64,000 nucleotides of DNA from Rhodothermales bacterium (lineage in GTDB: Bacteria > Bacteroidota > Rhodothermia > Rhodothermales > JAHQVL01), in NCBI GenBank assembly GCA_041391505.1, contig JAWKNW010000003.1, forward strand, positions 248,001 through 312,000, written 5' to 3'. Position numbers and translations under genes: made by a program. Positions 50,632 to 59,835 of this stretch are shown here, in pieces. The stretch's first letter is position 1. Every line of letters begins with the position of its first letter. Below the pieces are notes generated by a model. It did no database searches, was not told the DNA's origin, and worked only from the letters and a program-made list of their open reading frames with translations.

Positions 50632-51060
50632 TCAAAGATCGTCCTGTTCCCGAGGTAATCCTGGAGGATTATGGCGGCGGCGGCGGCGTCGATGCGTTCT
50701 TTTCGCCGCGTTTTCCGGCCCGCACCAGCGTCGATCAAGCGCTTCCACGGCGCGGCGCGGGCTCGAGCCGCTCGTCGACTTTCCCAGGATGGGCACCTTG
50801 CGGAGCCGTTTGGCCACGCGGTTGATGTATTGCTGAACCCGTTCCGTCGCGGCCTCCTCCCTTCCGGCGTCGGCAACCCATCAGCAGGCAGGCGATGCCC
50901 ATCTCGCGATGGATGGTCTCGAGTTCGATGACGGCCTGATCCGGCGATGTAGGTTCCGTAGGGTCTCGCGATGATGTGCAACGGATCCAGCGATGGCGAT
51001 GCCAAACGCGCCCGGGTACCGTAATCCACGGCCACAATCCGCGGCGGATCCGGTAATCAT
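50632..51060 (-). pseudogene. ruvX: Putative Holliday-junction resolvase/pre-16S nuclease (YqgF) with many frameshifts
   Basis: Pieces of the RNase H-like YqgF/RuvX protein are found across frames: MITGS, RIVAVDYGTR, DPLHIIARPYGTY, DQAVIELETIHREMGIACLLMG, PTPEGG, VAKRLRKVPILGK, VDER, RRAVEAL, LIDAGAGRKTRRKERIDAAAAAIILQDYL and a REQDDL end at 50632. The start (51060) is 12 bases after the HU-like gene. The active-site DYG of the first strand is present. About six indels would be needed to restore one frame. Such a gene is normally conserved, so this looks like sequencing or assembly error or recent inactivation. Confidence 0.75.
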
Positions 51061-51071
51061 GGCGTGGCCGG

Positions 51072-51455
51072 CTACCGCCCGTTGCGGGAAACGACCGCGA
51101 CGTCTTCGCTGGCATCGGCGCTCCCGTCAGGAATGTCGTACTGCTTCTTCAAGGGCAGGATCTTCTTGAGCCGCTTGCTGGGCTTGAAATGCGTTTTCCG
51201 CCGGCTGGGGATGAACACCGTCTCGTTGGTCTTGGGGTTGCGCGCTTTAGGCTTTGCTTTGGTACGCTTGACCTCGAAAACGCCGAAGTCGCGCAATTCG
51301 ATACGCACCTCGGGATCGGCTTCGACCATCAACTCGGCCAGGGCCTGGATCACCGCACCAACCCAGGGTTCGCTCTTGTAGATCGGCTCGTCCATGAGGT
51401 CGGAGACCTTCCGAGCGACATCTTTCTTGGTGAGCGTCTTGATGCGATCCTCCAT
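51072..51455 (-). CDS. HU/IHF family DNA-binding protein
   Basis: A 127-residue nucleoid protein. The core (about 8-98) has TKKDVARKVSDLM, the DNA-clamp strand region RIELRDFGVFEVKRTKAKPKARNPKTNETVFIPSRRKTHFKPSK and KRLKKILP, the standard HU fold with the GxF and RNPxT motifs. It is longer than the usual 90 residues because of a mixed tail, and the N-terminal MEDRIK is shared by HU-type proteins in the phylum. It lies between ruvX and rel; no clear partner. Confidence 0.9.
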   Translation of the reverse strand: MEDRIKTLTKKDVARKVSDLMDEPIYKSEPWVGAVIQALAELMVEADPEVRIELRDFGVFEVKRTKAKPKARNPKTNETVFIPSRRKTHFKPSKRLKKILPLKKQYDIPDGSADASEDVAVVSRNGR

Positions 51456-51553
51456 TCCGGCATTACTCGTTTGTGGCTAGTCGCATGGAAAGTAATCACT
51501 TACACGAAAGAATGCCAGCAAAAAATCTCCCGCGGATCGAGCGGTGACGCCGG

Positions 51554-53797
51554 CTATTTTTCGAAGCGGTACACGCCGTGGATGCTCTGCACACGGCGGA
51601 TACGTTCCATCAGTCGTTTGAGGTGTTCGAGGTCGCTCACGCTCAGCACGATGGTCCCGGTAAACACGCCATCCTCGGTGTCGACGGTGATCGACCGGAT
51701 GTTGGTTTTCAGGTTTTTCGAAATGACCGTCGTGATGTCGCTGAGGATGCCCACGCGGTCCTCGCCCACGATACGGAGGGCGGCGACGAACTCGACATCC
51801 TTCTGCCGGCTCCACTCGACCTGCATGATGCGGTCCGGGTGGTTGATGAGCAGGTAGGGCGAGTTCTTGCAGTTGACGCGGTGGATCTTGATGCTTCCGT
51901 TTTTACTCAGATAGCCGTACACCTCGTCCCCCGGGATGGGATTGCAGCAGCCGGCATACGTGGTCACGATGTCGGTGTGCAGTTCGCCGTCGATCAGGAG
52001 GGCCGGCGAACCGGTCGACTTCGCGACGTCGAGGAAGGAGTCGTACTGGAGCTGGGCCGCCTTGTCCTGCGTCTCCAGTTCTTCCTCTTCGGCCTGCGCT
52101 TCGGTTTTGGTCAGGATCGAGCGGATGAGATCGCCCGGGTCGAAGAGGCCGGCGCCGATCTCATAAAACATGTGCTGCGGACTCGGAAACCGGAGCCGGG
52201 TCGCGTGCCGCTGCAATTCGCGGTCATCCATCTGCAGGTGCGCGCGTTTGAGCTTCCGTTTCCAGATCGCCTGGCCGGCCTCCACCGTCTGCCGGCGCTG
52301 CTCGTTGATCCAGTGCCGTATCCGGCTGCGCGCCTTGTGGGTGACGACGAACTTGATCCAGTCCGGCCTCGGCGTTTGTTTCTTCGAGGTGATGATCTCG
52401 ACCTGGTCGCCGCTGGCCAGCTCGTGGGAGAGCGGCACCATCTTGCCGTTCACTTTCGCGCCGATGCAATGGTAGCCGACCTCGGTGTGCACCTGGAAGG
52501 CAAAATCCACCGGCGTGGCCCCCCGCGGCAGGTTCAGCAGCGATCCTTTCGGGGTGAAGACATAGATCTCCTCGTCGTACAGGTTGAGCCGGAATTCCTG
52601 CACGAACTCGGTCGCCTGCTCCGGGCGCGGGTTTTCGAGGAGGTCGCGGACCCACGAGAGCCATTTGTCCATGTGGACGTCCGCGTGCTCGAACCCTTCC
52701 TTGTATTTCCAGTGAGCGGCGAGGCCGCGCTCGGCCACTTCGTGCATCTCCTGGGTTCGGATCTGGACCTCCACCCGCCGGCCTCGGGGGCCGAGCACCG
52801 TCGTATGGAGGCTCTGGTACCCGTTCGACTTCGGCACGGAGATGAAATCCCGAAAGCGTTCGGGCAGCGGGCGATAGAGATCCGTGATGATCGAATACAC
52901 CCGCCAGCAATCCTCCTTGCCCTTGCGCCCGGTGCTCTTGAGCACGATCCGGATCGCGAACAGGTCGTAGATCTCGTTGAGCGGCTTATCCTGCTGCCGC
53001 ATCTTGCGGTAGATGGAGAAGATGCGCTTGGGCCGGCCGTAAATCTCGAGGTCGAACCCCTCCTTCACGAGCCGTTCCTTGAGCGGTTCGATGAACGAGG
53101 CCACATAGGCCTCCCGCTCCCGCTTCGTGGCGCTCAGGCCGCGCGCGATTTCCGTATACGCCTCCCGCTCCAGCGCCTTGAGCGACAGGTCTTCCAATTC
53201 GCCCTTGATGGCGAAGAGGCCGAAGCGGTGCGCGAGCGGCGCGTACAGTTCGAGCGTTTCGCTGGCAATCTTGAGCTGCTTTTTCTTCGCCAGCGAACTG
53301 AGCGTCCGCATGTTGTGCAGGCGATCGGCGAACTTGACGAGGATGACGCGGATGTCCGAAGCCATGGAGAGCATGAGCTTGCGGACGTTCTCGGCCTGTC
53401 CGGTCTCTCTGGACGAGAAGACGTCGGAGATCTTGGTCAGGCCGTCGATGATGAGCGCCATCGTCGGCCCGAACTCCTGGCGGATGTAGTCGAGCGAAAA
53501 CTCCGTATCCTCGACGACGTCGTGCAGCAGGGCCGCCGCGACGCTGACATCGTCGAACCCGATCTCCTGGGCCACGATCAGGGCGACCTCGAGGGGATGG
53601 CTGATATACTTTTCCCCGGACGCGCGGACGTCGTTCCGATGAGCCCAGTATCCGAGCTTGAAGGCGCGCTCGATCAGGTCCTCGTCGACGCTTTTCAGGT
53701 TCGCGCGACAACTCTTGAGTAACTCCAGCAGCTTTTCCTGGTACTCCGGTTCGACGCGCAGGTCGGCGCTTTTAAGTATCGTTGAGGCCTGAATCAT
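51554..53797 (-). CDS. rel: Bifunctional (p)ppGpp synthetase/hydrolase (Rel/SpoT)
   Basis: A 747-residue alarmone enzyme. The hydrolase HD domain holds HDVVEDT (92-98), so degradation of ppGpp is likely. The synthetase domain has FRDFISVPKSNGYQSLHTTVL and VEVQIRTQEMHEVAERGLAAHWKYK. TGS follows with VFTPKGSLLNLPRGATPVDFAF, then a helical and zinc-finger-like region (YAGCCNPIPGDEVYGYL) and an ACT domain (RVGILSDITTVISKNLKTNI). All parts of a long Rel are in place, so it should set stringent-response levels in response to amino-acid starvation. It lies upstream of HU/ruvX/def and downstream of the ribosomal operon. Confidence 0.95.
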   Translation of the reverse strand: MIQASTILKSADLRVEPEYQEKLLELLKSCRANLKSVDEDLIERAFKLGYWAHRNDVRASGEKYISHPLEVALIVAQEIGFDDVSVAAALLHDVVEDTEFSLDYIRQEFGPTMALIIDGLTKISDVFSSRETGQAENVRKLMLSMASDIRVILVKFADRLHNMRTLSSLAKKKQLKIASETLELYAPLAHRFGLFAIKGELEDLSLKALEREAYTEIARGLSATKREREAYVASFIEPLKERLVKEGFDLEIYGRPKRIFSIYRKMRQQDKPLNEIYDLFAIRIVLKSTGRKGKEDCWRVYSIITDLYRPLPERFRDFISVPKSNGYQSLHTTVLGPRGRRVEVQIRTQEMHEVAERGLAAHWKYKEGFEHADVHMDKWLSWVRDLLENPRPEQATEFVQEFRLNLYDEEIYVFTPKGSLLNLPRGATPVDFAFQVHTEVGYHCIGAKVNGKMVPLSHELASGDQVEIITSKKQTPRPDWIKFVVTHKARSRIRHWINEQRRQTVEAGQAIWKRKLKRAHLQMDDRELQRHATRLRFPSPQHMFYEIGAGLFDPGDLIRSILTKTEAQAEEEELETQDKAAQLQYDSFLDVAKSTGSPALLIDGELHTDIVTTYAGCCNPIPGDEVYGYLSKNGSIKIHRVNCKNSPYLLINHPDRIMQVEWSRQKDVEFVAALRIVGEDRVGILSDITTVISKNLKTNIRSITVDTEDGVFTGTIVLSVSDLEHLKRLMERIRRVQSIHGVYRFEK

Positions 53798-53906
53798 AGG
53801 CGTTTAAATATGCGATTCAGGGACGGTTCCGCAGCGCCCCGACCTGCGGCATGGAAAAAGAGATGCCTGATGCCCGGGCGCCCCCCGCCGGCGGCCCTGG
53901 GGGCAT

Positions 53907-53938
53907 AAAAAAAGGCGCCCCCGGATAAGGGGGGCGCC
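53907..53938 (-). terminator. Strong terminator of the ribosomal protein operon
   Basis: On the minus strand GGCGCCCCC (53938-53930) pairs with GGGGGCGCC (53922-53914) over 9 bp with a 7-base loop, followed by seven T (53913-53907). It lies 24 bases after the rplQ stop. Confidence 0.92.
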
Positions 53939-53961
53939 TCGTACTTCCTGACGGAGCAGGA

Positions 53962-54477
53962 CTATTCTTCCGCGCCTTCTTCCGGCTCGGCGGCCTGCTT
54001 GGGCGCGGCCTTGGCTTTCTTCGGCGCGCCTTCCGGCTTTGCGGTGGTAGCAGCGCTGCTTCCGCCGCGGCGGGTGCGCTTGCGACCCGTCTTCGCCGTC
54101 GTCGTTTCGGCCTGGCTGACGTTGTAGTCGACCAGCTCGATCACGGCGAGTTCAGCGGAGTCGCCGGCGCGCTGGCCCAGCTTCACGATGCGGGTATACC
54201 CACCGGGGCGCTCCATGACCTTCCCGCGGATCTCGCCGAACAGCTCCTTCACCGCTTCCTTGTTCTGCAAGGTGCGGAAGACCTGACGCCGGTTGTGCAT
54301 CGAGTCGTCCTTGGAGCGGTTGATGATCGGCTCGACGTACATACGCAGGGCGCGCGCCTTGGTGAGCGTCGTCTTGATGCGCTTGTGCGTGATCAACGCG
54401 TTCGAGAGCGCAGTCAGCGTCGCCTTACGGTGGGAGTGCGTGCGCCCGAGCTTGAAACCTTTATTCTGGTGTCTCAT
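53962..54477 (-). CDS. rplQ: 50S ribosomal protein L17
   Basis: A 171-residue large-subunit protein near the exit tunnel. MRHQNKGFKLGRTHSHRKA and the basic, helical core to about residue 115 are typical; the last 45 or so residues are a Lys/Ala/Glu-rich, disordered extension (TTTAKTGRKRTRRGG..., PKQAAEPEEGAEE) longer than in E. coli but common in the phylum. It is the last gene of the operon, downstream of rpoA. Confidence 0.97.
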   Translation of the reverse strand: MRHQNKGFKLGRTHSHRKATLTALSNALITHKRIKTTLTKARALRMYVEPIINRSKDDSMHNRRQVFRTLQNKEAVKELFGEIRGKVMERPGGYTRIVKLGQRAGDSAELAVIELVDYNVSQAETTTAKTGRKRTRRGGSSAATTAKPEGAPKKAKAAPKQAAEPEEGAEE

Positions 54478-54558
54478 GACTTCGACTAAGATGACGACCG
54501 CCGGCGCATGGGCCGTGGCAAGTCGTTAGGATCGTTAGGTCTGCCGGCCGTAGCCCGC

Positions 54559-55533
54559 TCAATCGTGGAGATACTTATCGACGTCCATCCCGAAATGCAG
54601 GCCGCGTTCTTCGAGAACCTGCATCAGCTCCTGGAGCGACTTGCGGCCGAAGTTGCGGAATTTCAGCATTTCAGGCTCGTCGCGGCGTACCAGGTCGCCG
54701 ATGTTCTTGATGTTCGCCGCCTTGAGGCAGTTGTGCGCGCGGACGGAGAGATCGAGTTCATCCACGGACTGCGAGAGCAGCTCGCGAATGCGCTGCACCT
54801 CGGCGTCGACTTCCTTCTCGGCCACCGTGGGCTGGGAGGGTTCGTCGATCTTGAGGAACAGCGCGATGTGGTCGCGCATGATCAGCGCCGCATGGTGCAG
54901 CGCCTCATCCGGCGCGATCGAGCCATCGGTCGTGATCTCGAGGATCAGGCGCTCGTAATCGATCCGCTGCCCGACGCGCGTCGGCTTGACGGTGTACTTG
55001 ACGTTGCGGATGGGGGTGAAGATCGAGTCGATCGCAATCACACCGATCGGATCGTCGGCCTGCTTGTTCTCGTCGGACGGCACATAGCCCAGACCGCGGC
55101 CCATGCGCAGTTCGACCGATACTTCAGCGCCTTCCGAAAGCGTCGCGATGTGGAAGTCCGGATTGAGGACTTCGTACGCGCTGGTCGCCTTCCCGATATC
55201 GCGGGCCGTCCATTCGCCCGGACCCTTGAGCATCAGGTGGATATTGCTATCCGCCGTATCGAGCGCTTTGAAGCGCACGCCCTTCAGGTTCAGGATGATA
55301 TCCGACACGTCCTCGATGACACCCGGTATCGTCGAAAACTCGTGCTGCACCCCATCAATCTTGATCGCCGTGACCGCCGCACCCTGGAGCGAAGACAGCA
55401 GCACGCGGCGAAGCGCGTTGCCGATCGTAACCCCGTAGCCCCGTTCCAATGGCTGGACCACGAAGACTCCGTAGGTTTCCGTTACTTCCTCCGGCTGAAC
55501 GCCATCCGGCATCTGAATCGCGTAAGTGCTCAT
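54559..55533 (-). CDS. rpoA: RNA polymerase alpha subunit
   Basis: A 324-residue subunit that assembles core polymerase and contacts activators. The N-terminal assembly domain (about 1-230) has GYGVTIGNALRRVLLSSLQGAAV; the C-terminal domain (about 255-324) has LDLSVRAHNCLKAANIKNIGDLV and LQELMQVLEERGLHFGMD, the DNA-binding helices. It lies between rpsD and rplQ, the usual place at the end of the alpha operon. Confidence 0.98.
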   Translation of the reverse strand: MSTYAIQMPDGVQPEEVTETYGVFVVQPLERGYGVTIGNALRRVLLSSLQGAAVTAIKIDGVQHEFSTIPGVIEDVSDIILNLKGVRFKALDTADSNIHLMLKGPGEWTARDIGKATSAYEVLNPDFHIATLSEGAEVSVELRMGRGLGYVPSDENKQADDPIGVIAIDSIFTPIRNVKYTVKPTRVGQRIDYERLILEITTDGSIAPDEALHHAALIMRDHIALFLKIDEPSQPTVAEKEVDAEVQRIRELLSQSVDELDLSVRAHNCLKAANIKNIGDLVRRDEPEMLKFRNFGRKSLQELMQVLEERGLHFGMDVDKYLHD

Positions 55534-55635
55534 ATTGGATAATGCTGTTCTAATGTTCGATGCCCCGACCGTGCGGGATTCAGGAGGAGGGTTGCCCGAC
55601 GCATAAACCCAATGGGGCCCTCCTTCAGAGCGCTG

Positions 55636-56238
55636 TTACTTCGAATAGAGCTCTACGATGAGCTGCTCGCGAATATTCTCGGGGATGTCGGTGCGGGCCG
55701 GGAATTCGAGAAACTTGCCTTGCAGTTTCTGCCGGTCGACCTCGAGCCAGGGGAACGTACGCCGGTTCCGCTTGGCGGCTTCGCGAATCGATTCCACGTT
55801 TTTGCTGCGCGGACGGATGGCGACGATATCGCCGGCGCGAAGCTGATACGACGGAATGTTCACGACCCGTTCGTTGACCAGGATGTGGCAGTGCGTCACG
55901 AACTGACGCGCCTGCCGGCGGGTCATGGCGAACCCGAGACGGTATACCGTGTTGTCGAGACGGGCCTCCAGGAATTTGAGGAGGTTCTCGCCGGTGACGC
56001 CCTTTTTACGCGCCGCCTTCTCGAACAGATTTCTGAACTGACGCTCCAGCAGGCCGTAGGTGTGTTTGGCCTTCTGCTTCTCTTTCAACTGGATCGCGTA
56101 CTCGCTCTCTTTCGTACGGCGGGTGCGTCCATGTTGCCCGGGGGGGTACGGTTTCTTTTCGAGCGACTTGCTGGGACCGAACAGCGGCTCACGAAAACGC
56201 CGCGCGATCTTCTGTTTTGGGCCTCTATAACGGGCCAT
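55636..56238 (-). CDS. rpsD: 30S ribosomal protein S4
   Basis: A 200-residue early assembly protein of the small subunit. MARYRGPKQKIARRFREPLFGPSKS opens it, and FLEARLDNTVYRLGFAMTRRQARQFVTHCHILVNERVVNIPSYQLRAGD is the S4 RNA-binding domain. In many bacteria S4 also represses this operon by binding its message, though no such element can be recognised here. It has no zinc-binding Cys, the C-minus form. Confidence 0.97.
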   Translation of the reverse strand: MARYRGPKQKIARRFREPLFGPSKSLEKKPYPPGQHGRTRRTKESEYAIQLKEKQKAKHTYGLLERQFRNLFEKAARKKGVTGENLLKFLEARLDNTVYRLGFAMTRRQARQFVTHCHILVNERVVNIPSYQLRAGDIVAIRPRSKNVESIREAAKRNRRTFPWLEVDRQKLQGKFLEFPARTDIPENIREQLIVELYSK

Positions 56239-56344
56239 ATAGGTTTACCTCGTTTGTTATGGTAAGTACAAACGTACGACAGCTCCCCTCAGGAGCTGCC
56301 GCAACCGGTAGCTTACACCCAATAACGGTCGACGGTCTGACGAA

Positions 56345-56746
56345 TCAGACGCGACGGCGCTTGGGCGGCCGGCAGCCATTGTGCGGAATGGGCGTTACGT
56401 CGCGGATGGTAGCGATTTCGAGACCGACCCCGGCCAGCGCGCGAATCGCGGATTCGCGGCCCGAACCAGGACCCTTCACGAACACTTCCACCCGACGCAA
56501 CCCCAGATCGTATGCTTCCTTCGCCGCCGTGCTCGAAGCAACCTGCGCGGCGTAGGGAGTATTCTTGCGGCTTCCCTTGAAGCCCATCTTGCCCGAGCTG
56601 GCCCAGGAAATGGCATTGCCATACTGGTCCGTCAACGTCACCTGCACGTTGTTGAAGGTGGCCTTGATGTGCGCCTGGCCATTGGCTTCGACGACAACCT
56701 TCTTCTTGCGTACGGCGCGTCCGGCGCCTTTCTGTTTCTTCGACAT
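56345..56746 (-). CDS. rpsK: 30S ribosomal protein S11
   Basis: A 133-residue platform protein of the small subunit. GQAHIKATFNNVQVTLTDQYGNAISWASSGKMGFKGSRKNTPYAAQ and the end DVTPIPHNGCRPPKRRRV are almost invariant among bacteria. It lies between rpsM and rpsD. Confidence 0.98.
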   Translation of the reverse strand: MSKKQKGAGRAVRKKKVVVEANGQAHIKATFNNVQVTLTDQYGNAISWASSGKMGFKGSRKNTPYAAQVASSTAAKEAYDLGLRRVEVFVKGPGSGRESAIRALAGVGLEIATIRDVTPIPHNGCRPPKRRRV

Positions 56747-56773
56747 AATGCTGTTCTACAGGATGCTCGGAGA

Positions 56774-57154
56774 TTATTTGCGCGGTGCCTTCTTCTTGCC
56801 GGCCACCGTACGTTTACGGCCCTTCCGCGTACGGGCGTTCGTCTTCGTCCGCTGACCGCGCACAGGCAAACCCTTGCGATGACGCAACCCGCGATAGCAC
56901 CCGATGTCCATCAAGCGCTTGATGTTCATCTGCACTTCCGTGCGCAGCTGGCCTTCGACTTGGTATTCGTCTTCCAGCAACTGACGGATGTGACGCGTCT
57001 GGTCTTCAGTCCATTCGCTCGGGTGCGTGTCGCGGTCGAGACCAACGCGCTCGAGAATTTCGCAGGCACGGGAACGACCGATCCCGAAAATGGACGTCAG
57101 CGCGATCTCGCCTCGCTTGTCGTTCGGTACGTCAACTCCAGAAATACGTGGCAT
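56774..57154 (-). CDS. rpsM: 30S ribosomal protein S13
   Basis: A 126-residue head protein of the small subunit. MPRISGVDVPNDKRGEIALTSIFGIGRSRA opens it, CYRGLRHRKGLPVRGQRTKTNARTRKG is the conserved C-terminal block and the tail is very basic. It lies 27 bases upstream of rpsK and 37 bases downstream of the L36 gene. Confidence 0.98.
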   Translation of the reverse strand: MPRISGVDVPNDKRGEIALTSIFGIGRSRACEILERVGLDRDTHPSEWTEDQTRHIRQLLEDEYQVEGQLRTEVQMNIKRLMDIGCYRGLRHRKGLPVRGQRTKTNARTRKGRKRTVAGKKKAPRK

Positions 57155-57191
57155 AGGTTACCAGCTAAAAATGCGCATCGAGCAGGGGGCT

Positions 57192-57308
57192 TCAGCCCTG
57201 ACGCTGCTTGTGCTTCGGGTTCTTCTTGTTGATGATGTAAATGCGTCCTTTGCGGCGGACGATCTTGTCGTCGGCGCTCCGCTTTTTGACACTGGCCTGG
57301 ACTTTCAT
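57192..57308 (-). CDS. rpmJ: 50S ribosomal protein L36, zinc-less form
   Basis: A 38-residue protein starting MKVQASVKKRSADDKIVRR and ending KNPKHKQRQG. It is in the normal place between infA and rpsM. The usual zinc-binding residues are absent: the CxxC is replaced by Ser-Ala-Asp-Asp (KKRSADDK for KPSCEKCK-type) and the later Cys and His are only partly retained, so it is the C-minus type. Such a type is thought to be used when zinc is scarce. It is too short for most gene finders. Confidence 0.92.
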   Translation of the reverse strand: MKVQASVKKRSADDKIVRRKGRIYIINKKNPKHKQRQG

Positions 57309-57420
57309 GGATTACCTGATTCGGTTTTTCAGCAAATACGATCGATTTAGCAGACACGCCTAAACGTGCCCGGCGGAAAAAAGTTCTGCGAACAGAACCC
57401 GCCGCCTGAACGGCCATCGC

Positions 57421-57639
57421 TTACTTATAGCGGTAAACAATGCGTCCTTTGGACAAATCGTAGGGTGACAGCTCGATCTTCACCCGATCGCCCGGTAAAA
57501 TCTTGATGAAGTGCATCCGCATCTTCCCCGAAAGCAGCCCGAGAATCTCATGACCGTTTTCGAGGCGAACGCGAAACTGCGCGTTCGGCAGCGCTTCAAC
57601 CACTTCGCCGTCCTGTTCTATGGCATTCTGCTTAGCCAT
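57421..57639 (-). CDS. infA: Translation initiation factor IF-1
   Basis: A 72-residue OB-fold factor that occupies the ribosomal A site during initiation. MAKQNAIEQDGEVVEALPNA, FRVRLENGHEILGLLSGKMR and LPGDRVKIELSPYDLSKGRI give a full-length, typical protein. Its start overlaps the map stop by 8 bases, so the two are coupled. Confidence 0.98.
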   Translation of the reverse strand: MAKQNAIEQDGEVVEALPNAQFRVRLENGHEILGLLSGKMRMHFIKILPGDRVKIELSPYDLSKGRIVYRYK

Positions 57640-58444
57640 TTGTGAACTCGATAGTATAGGGTGCTTCGACTACCGCCTCGATATACGAGAACGTGCTCAA
57701 TACGTCGGCCTCTCCGCGCTGAACGACCACCATGTGCTCGTAGTGCGCGGACGGTGATGCATCGTCGGTCACGATCGTCCAGCCATCCGGCCGCGTGGTC
57801 ACCTCATACGTCCCTGCATTGATCATCGGCTCGATGCAGATCGTCATTCCTTCCTTCAGCTTTCGCCCGGTCCCCCGCCGGCCATAATTCGGCACCTGGG
57901 GGTCTTCGTGCAGTTGCCGGCCGATGCCATGCCCGACCAGATCCCGCACGACTCCGTACCCGTGGGACTCGCAATGCGTCTGCACCGCGCTCGAGATATC
58001 CCCGATCCGATGCCCCACCGTCGAAACCTCGATCGCCTTGATGAGCGAATCGTACGTCACGCGGCACAGCTGCAGCTTCTCGGCCGGCACCTCGCCCACC
58101 GCAAACGTGTAGGCGCTGTCCCCGAAATACCCGTTCAGCCGCACCCCGCAATCCACCGAGATCAGATCGCCTTCCTGCAACGCATAGTCGCCCGGAATGC
58201 CATGCACAACCTCTTCGTTCACCGAGATACACAGCGTCGCCGGAAACGAGCGTGGACCGACGCGGTAGCCCTTGAACGCCGGCTTGCCGTTGTTGCCGGC
58301 GATATACGCCTCGGCTACGGCATCCAGCGCCGCCGTCGTCACACCCGGCCGAATATGCCCGGCGACCTCCGCGAGCGTCTTGCTGACCAGCGTGGCGCTG
58401 GCTCGCATCGCTTCGATTTCCTGTATGTTCTTGAGGTGAACCAT
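57632..58444 (-). CDS. map: Methionine aminopeptidase, type I
   Basis: A 270-residue enzyme removing the initiator Met from nascent proteins. The five metal ligands can be placed: ISVDCGVRLNGYFGDSAYTF (two Asp), LVGHGIGRQLHEDPQVPNYG (His), and CIEPMIN and EHMVVV (Glu). There is no N-terminal zinc finger, so it is type Ia. Lying between secY and infA is typical. Its usual partner, peptide deformylase, is the broken gene at 49.8 kb. Confidence 0.96.
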   Translation of the reverse strand: MVHLKNIQEIEAMRASATLVSKTLAEVAGHIRPGVTTAALDAVAEAYIAGNNGKPAFKGYRVGPRSFPATLCISVNEEVVHGIPGDYALQEGDLISVDCGVRLNGYFGDSAYTFAVGEVPAEKLQLCRVTYDSLIKAIEVSTVGHRIGDISSAVQTHCESHGYGVVRDLVGHGIGRQLHEDPQVPNYGRRGTGRKLKEGMTICIEPMINAGTYEVTTRPDGWTIVTDDASPSAHYEHMVVVQRGEADVLSTFSYIEAVVEAPYTIEFTNG

Positions 58445-58469
58445 CGGAACAGAGACCGCCGGCGCCGTA

Positions 58470-59786
58470 TTACCGGGCGCGACCGCGAACGCGGCCCGTT
58501 TTCATGAAGCCGTCGTAGTGGCGCATGAGCAGGTGGCTCTCGATCTGCTGGAGCGTATCCAGCGTGACCTGAACCAGAATCAGAAGGCTCGTACCGCCAT
58601 AAAACAGCGCAAACTGCTGGGTGACGCCGGCGCGCATCGCCAGGGCCGGAAGAATCGCGATCAACCCGAGAAACACGGCGCCCGGGAAGGTGATGCGCGT
58701 CAGAATGTTGTCGATGAACTCGCTCGTCTGCTTGCCCGGCCGGATGCCCGGGACAAAGCCGCCCTGCCGTTTCATCGTGTCCGACATTTCCTTCGGGTTC
58801 ACGGCGATGGCCGTGTAGAAGTACGTAAAGAACACGCAGATCAGGAAGAACACGATCGAGTAGCTCAGGCTGGAAATATCGCTGAACCAGGTGCCGAACT
58901 GCTGCATGAACGGGCTCGTCGGGAAGAACTGCGCGATGGTCGCCGGCACGAACATGATCGACTGCGCGAAGATGATCGGCATGACGCCCGCCGCGTTGAT
59001 GCGGATCGGCAGGTACTGCGTGGTCCCGCCGTACACCTTCCGCCCCACCACGCGCTTCGCGTACTGCACCGGCACGCGTCGCGTACCCTGCGAAATCAGC
59101 ACGATGAACGCGACGATGAGGACCAGCACCGCGATCTCGATCAGGAACACGAAGAAGTTGGGCGACAGGTCGAACTCGTTGAACAGCGCGACGGGCAGGT
59201 GCGAGATGATGCCGATCATGATGATCAGGGAGATCCCGTTCCCGATGCCGGCTTCCGTAATCCGCTCACCCAGCCACATCACGAACACCGTCCCGGCCGT
59301 CAGCACGATGATGGTGCTGAACATGAACAGGGTCTGGTTCGCGACGATGGCCTGGCCGGTGGCCCCGTACCGCAGGTTGATGACATACCCGATAGCCTGG
59401 ATGGCCGTGATCAGGATGGTCGCGTACCGCGTGTACTGCGTGATCTTGCGGCGTCCTTCCTCGCCCTCGCGCTGCATCTTCTGGATGGCCGGCGATACCG
59501 CGCCGAGCAGCTGGAAAATGATCGATGCCGTGATGTACGGCATGATGCCCAGCGCGAAGATGCCGGCCTGGCTGAACGCGCCGCCCACGAACAGATCGAG
59601 AAACCCGAACAGGTCGTTCGTCGAATTCTGTTCGTTGACCGCCGCCAGAACGCTCGCGTCGACGCCCGGAAGCGTGACCTGGGCGCCCAGTCGATAGACC
59701 AGGAGCAGGCTGAGGGTGTAGACGATCCGCTGACGCAGTTCGTCTACTTTCCAGATGTTACGGATACTCTCGGCAAATCCTGCCAT
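58470..59786 (-). CDS. secY: Protein translocase subunit SecY
   Basis: A 438-residue, ten-helix channel protein of the Sec translocon. IVYTLSLLLVYRLGAQVTLPGVD opens helix 1, GIMPYITASIIFQLL is the plug side, TRRVPVQYAKRVVGRK the cytoplasmic loop, and GFVPGIRPGKQTSEFIDNILTRIT a ribosome-contact loop. The order of helices is complete. It lies downstream of rplO with 49 bases between. The lateral-gate residues are not examined. Confidence 0.98.
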   Translation of the reverse strand: MAGFAESIRNIWKVDELRQRIVYTLSLLLVYRLGAQVTLPGVDASVLAAVNEQNSTNDLFGFLDLFVGGAFSQAGIFALGIMPYITASIIFQLLGAVSPAIQKMQREGEEGRRKITQYTRYATILITAIQAIGYVINLRYGATGQAIVANQTLFMFSTIIVLTAGTVFVMWLGERITEAGIGNGISLIIMIGIISHLPVALFNEFDLSPNFFVFLIEIAVLVLIVAFIVLISQGTRRVPVQYAKRVVGRKVYGGTTQYLPIRINAAGVMPIIFAQSIMFVPATIAQFFPTSPFMQQFGTWFSDISSLSYSIVFFLICVFFTYFYTAIAVNPKEMSDTMKRQGGFVPGIRPGKQTSEFIDNILTRITFPGAVFLGLIAILPALAMRAGVTQQFALFYGGTSLLILVQVTLDTLQQIESHLLMRHYDGFMKTGRVRGRAR

Positions 59787-59835
59787 AACGCATGCTATAG
59801 TAAATACGTCCGCTCGCGCAGAACAGAAGGAGGAG

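Noticed and set aside
51578..53722. 714-codon plus-strand frame opposite rel
   Set aside because: Antisense shadow; rel shows all domains in the other strand.
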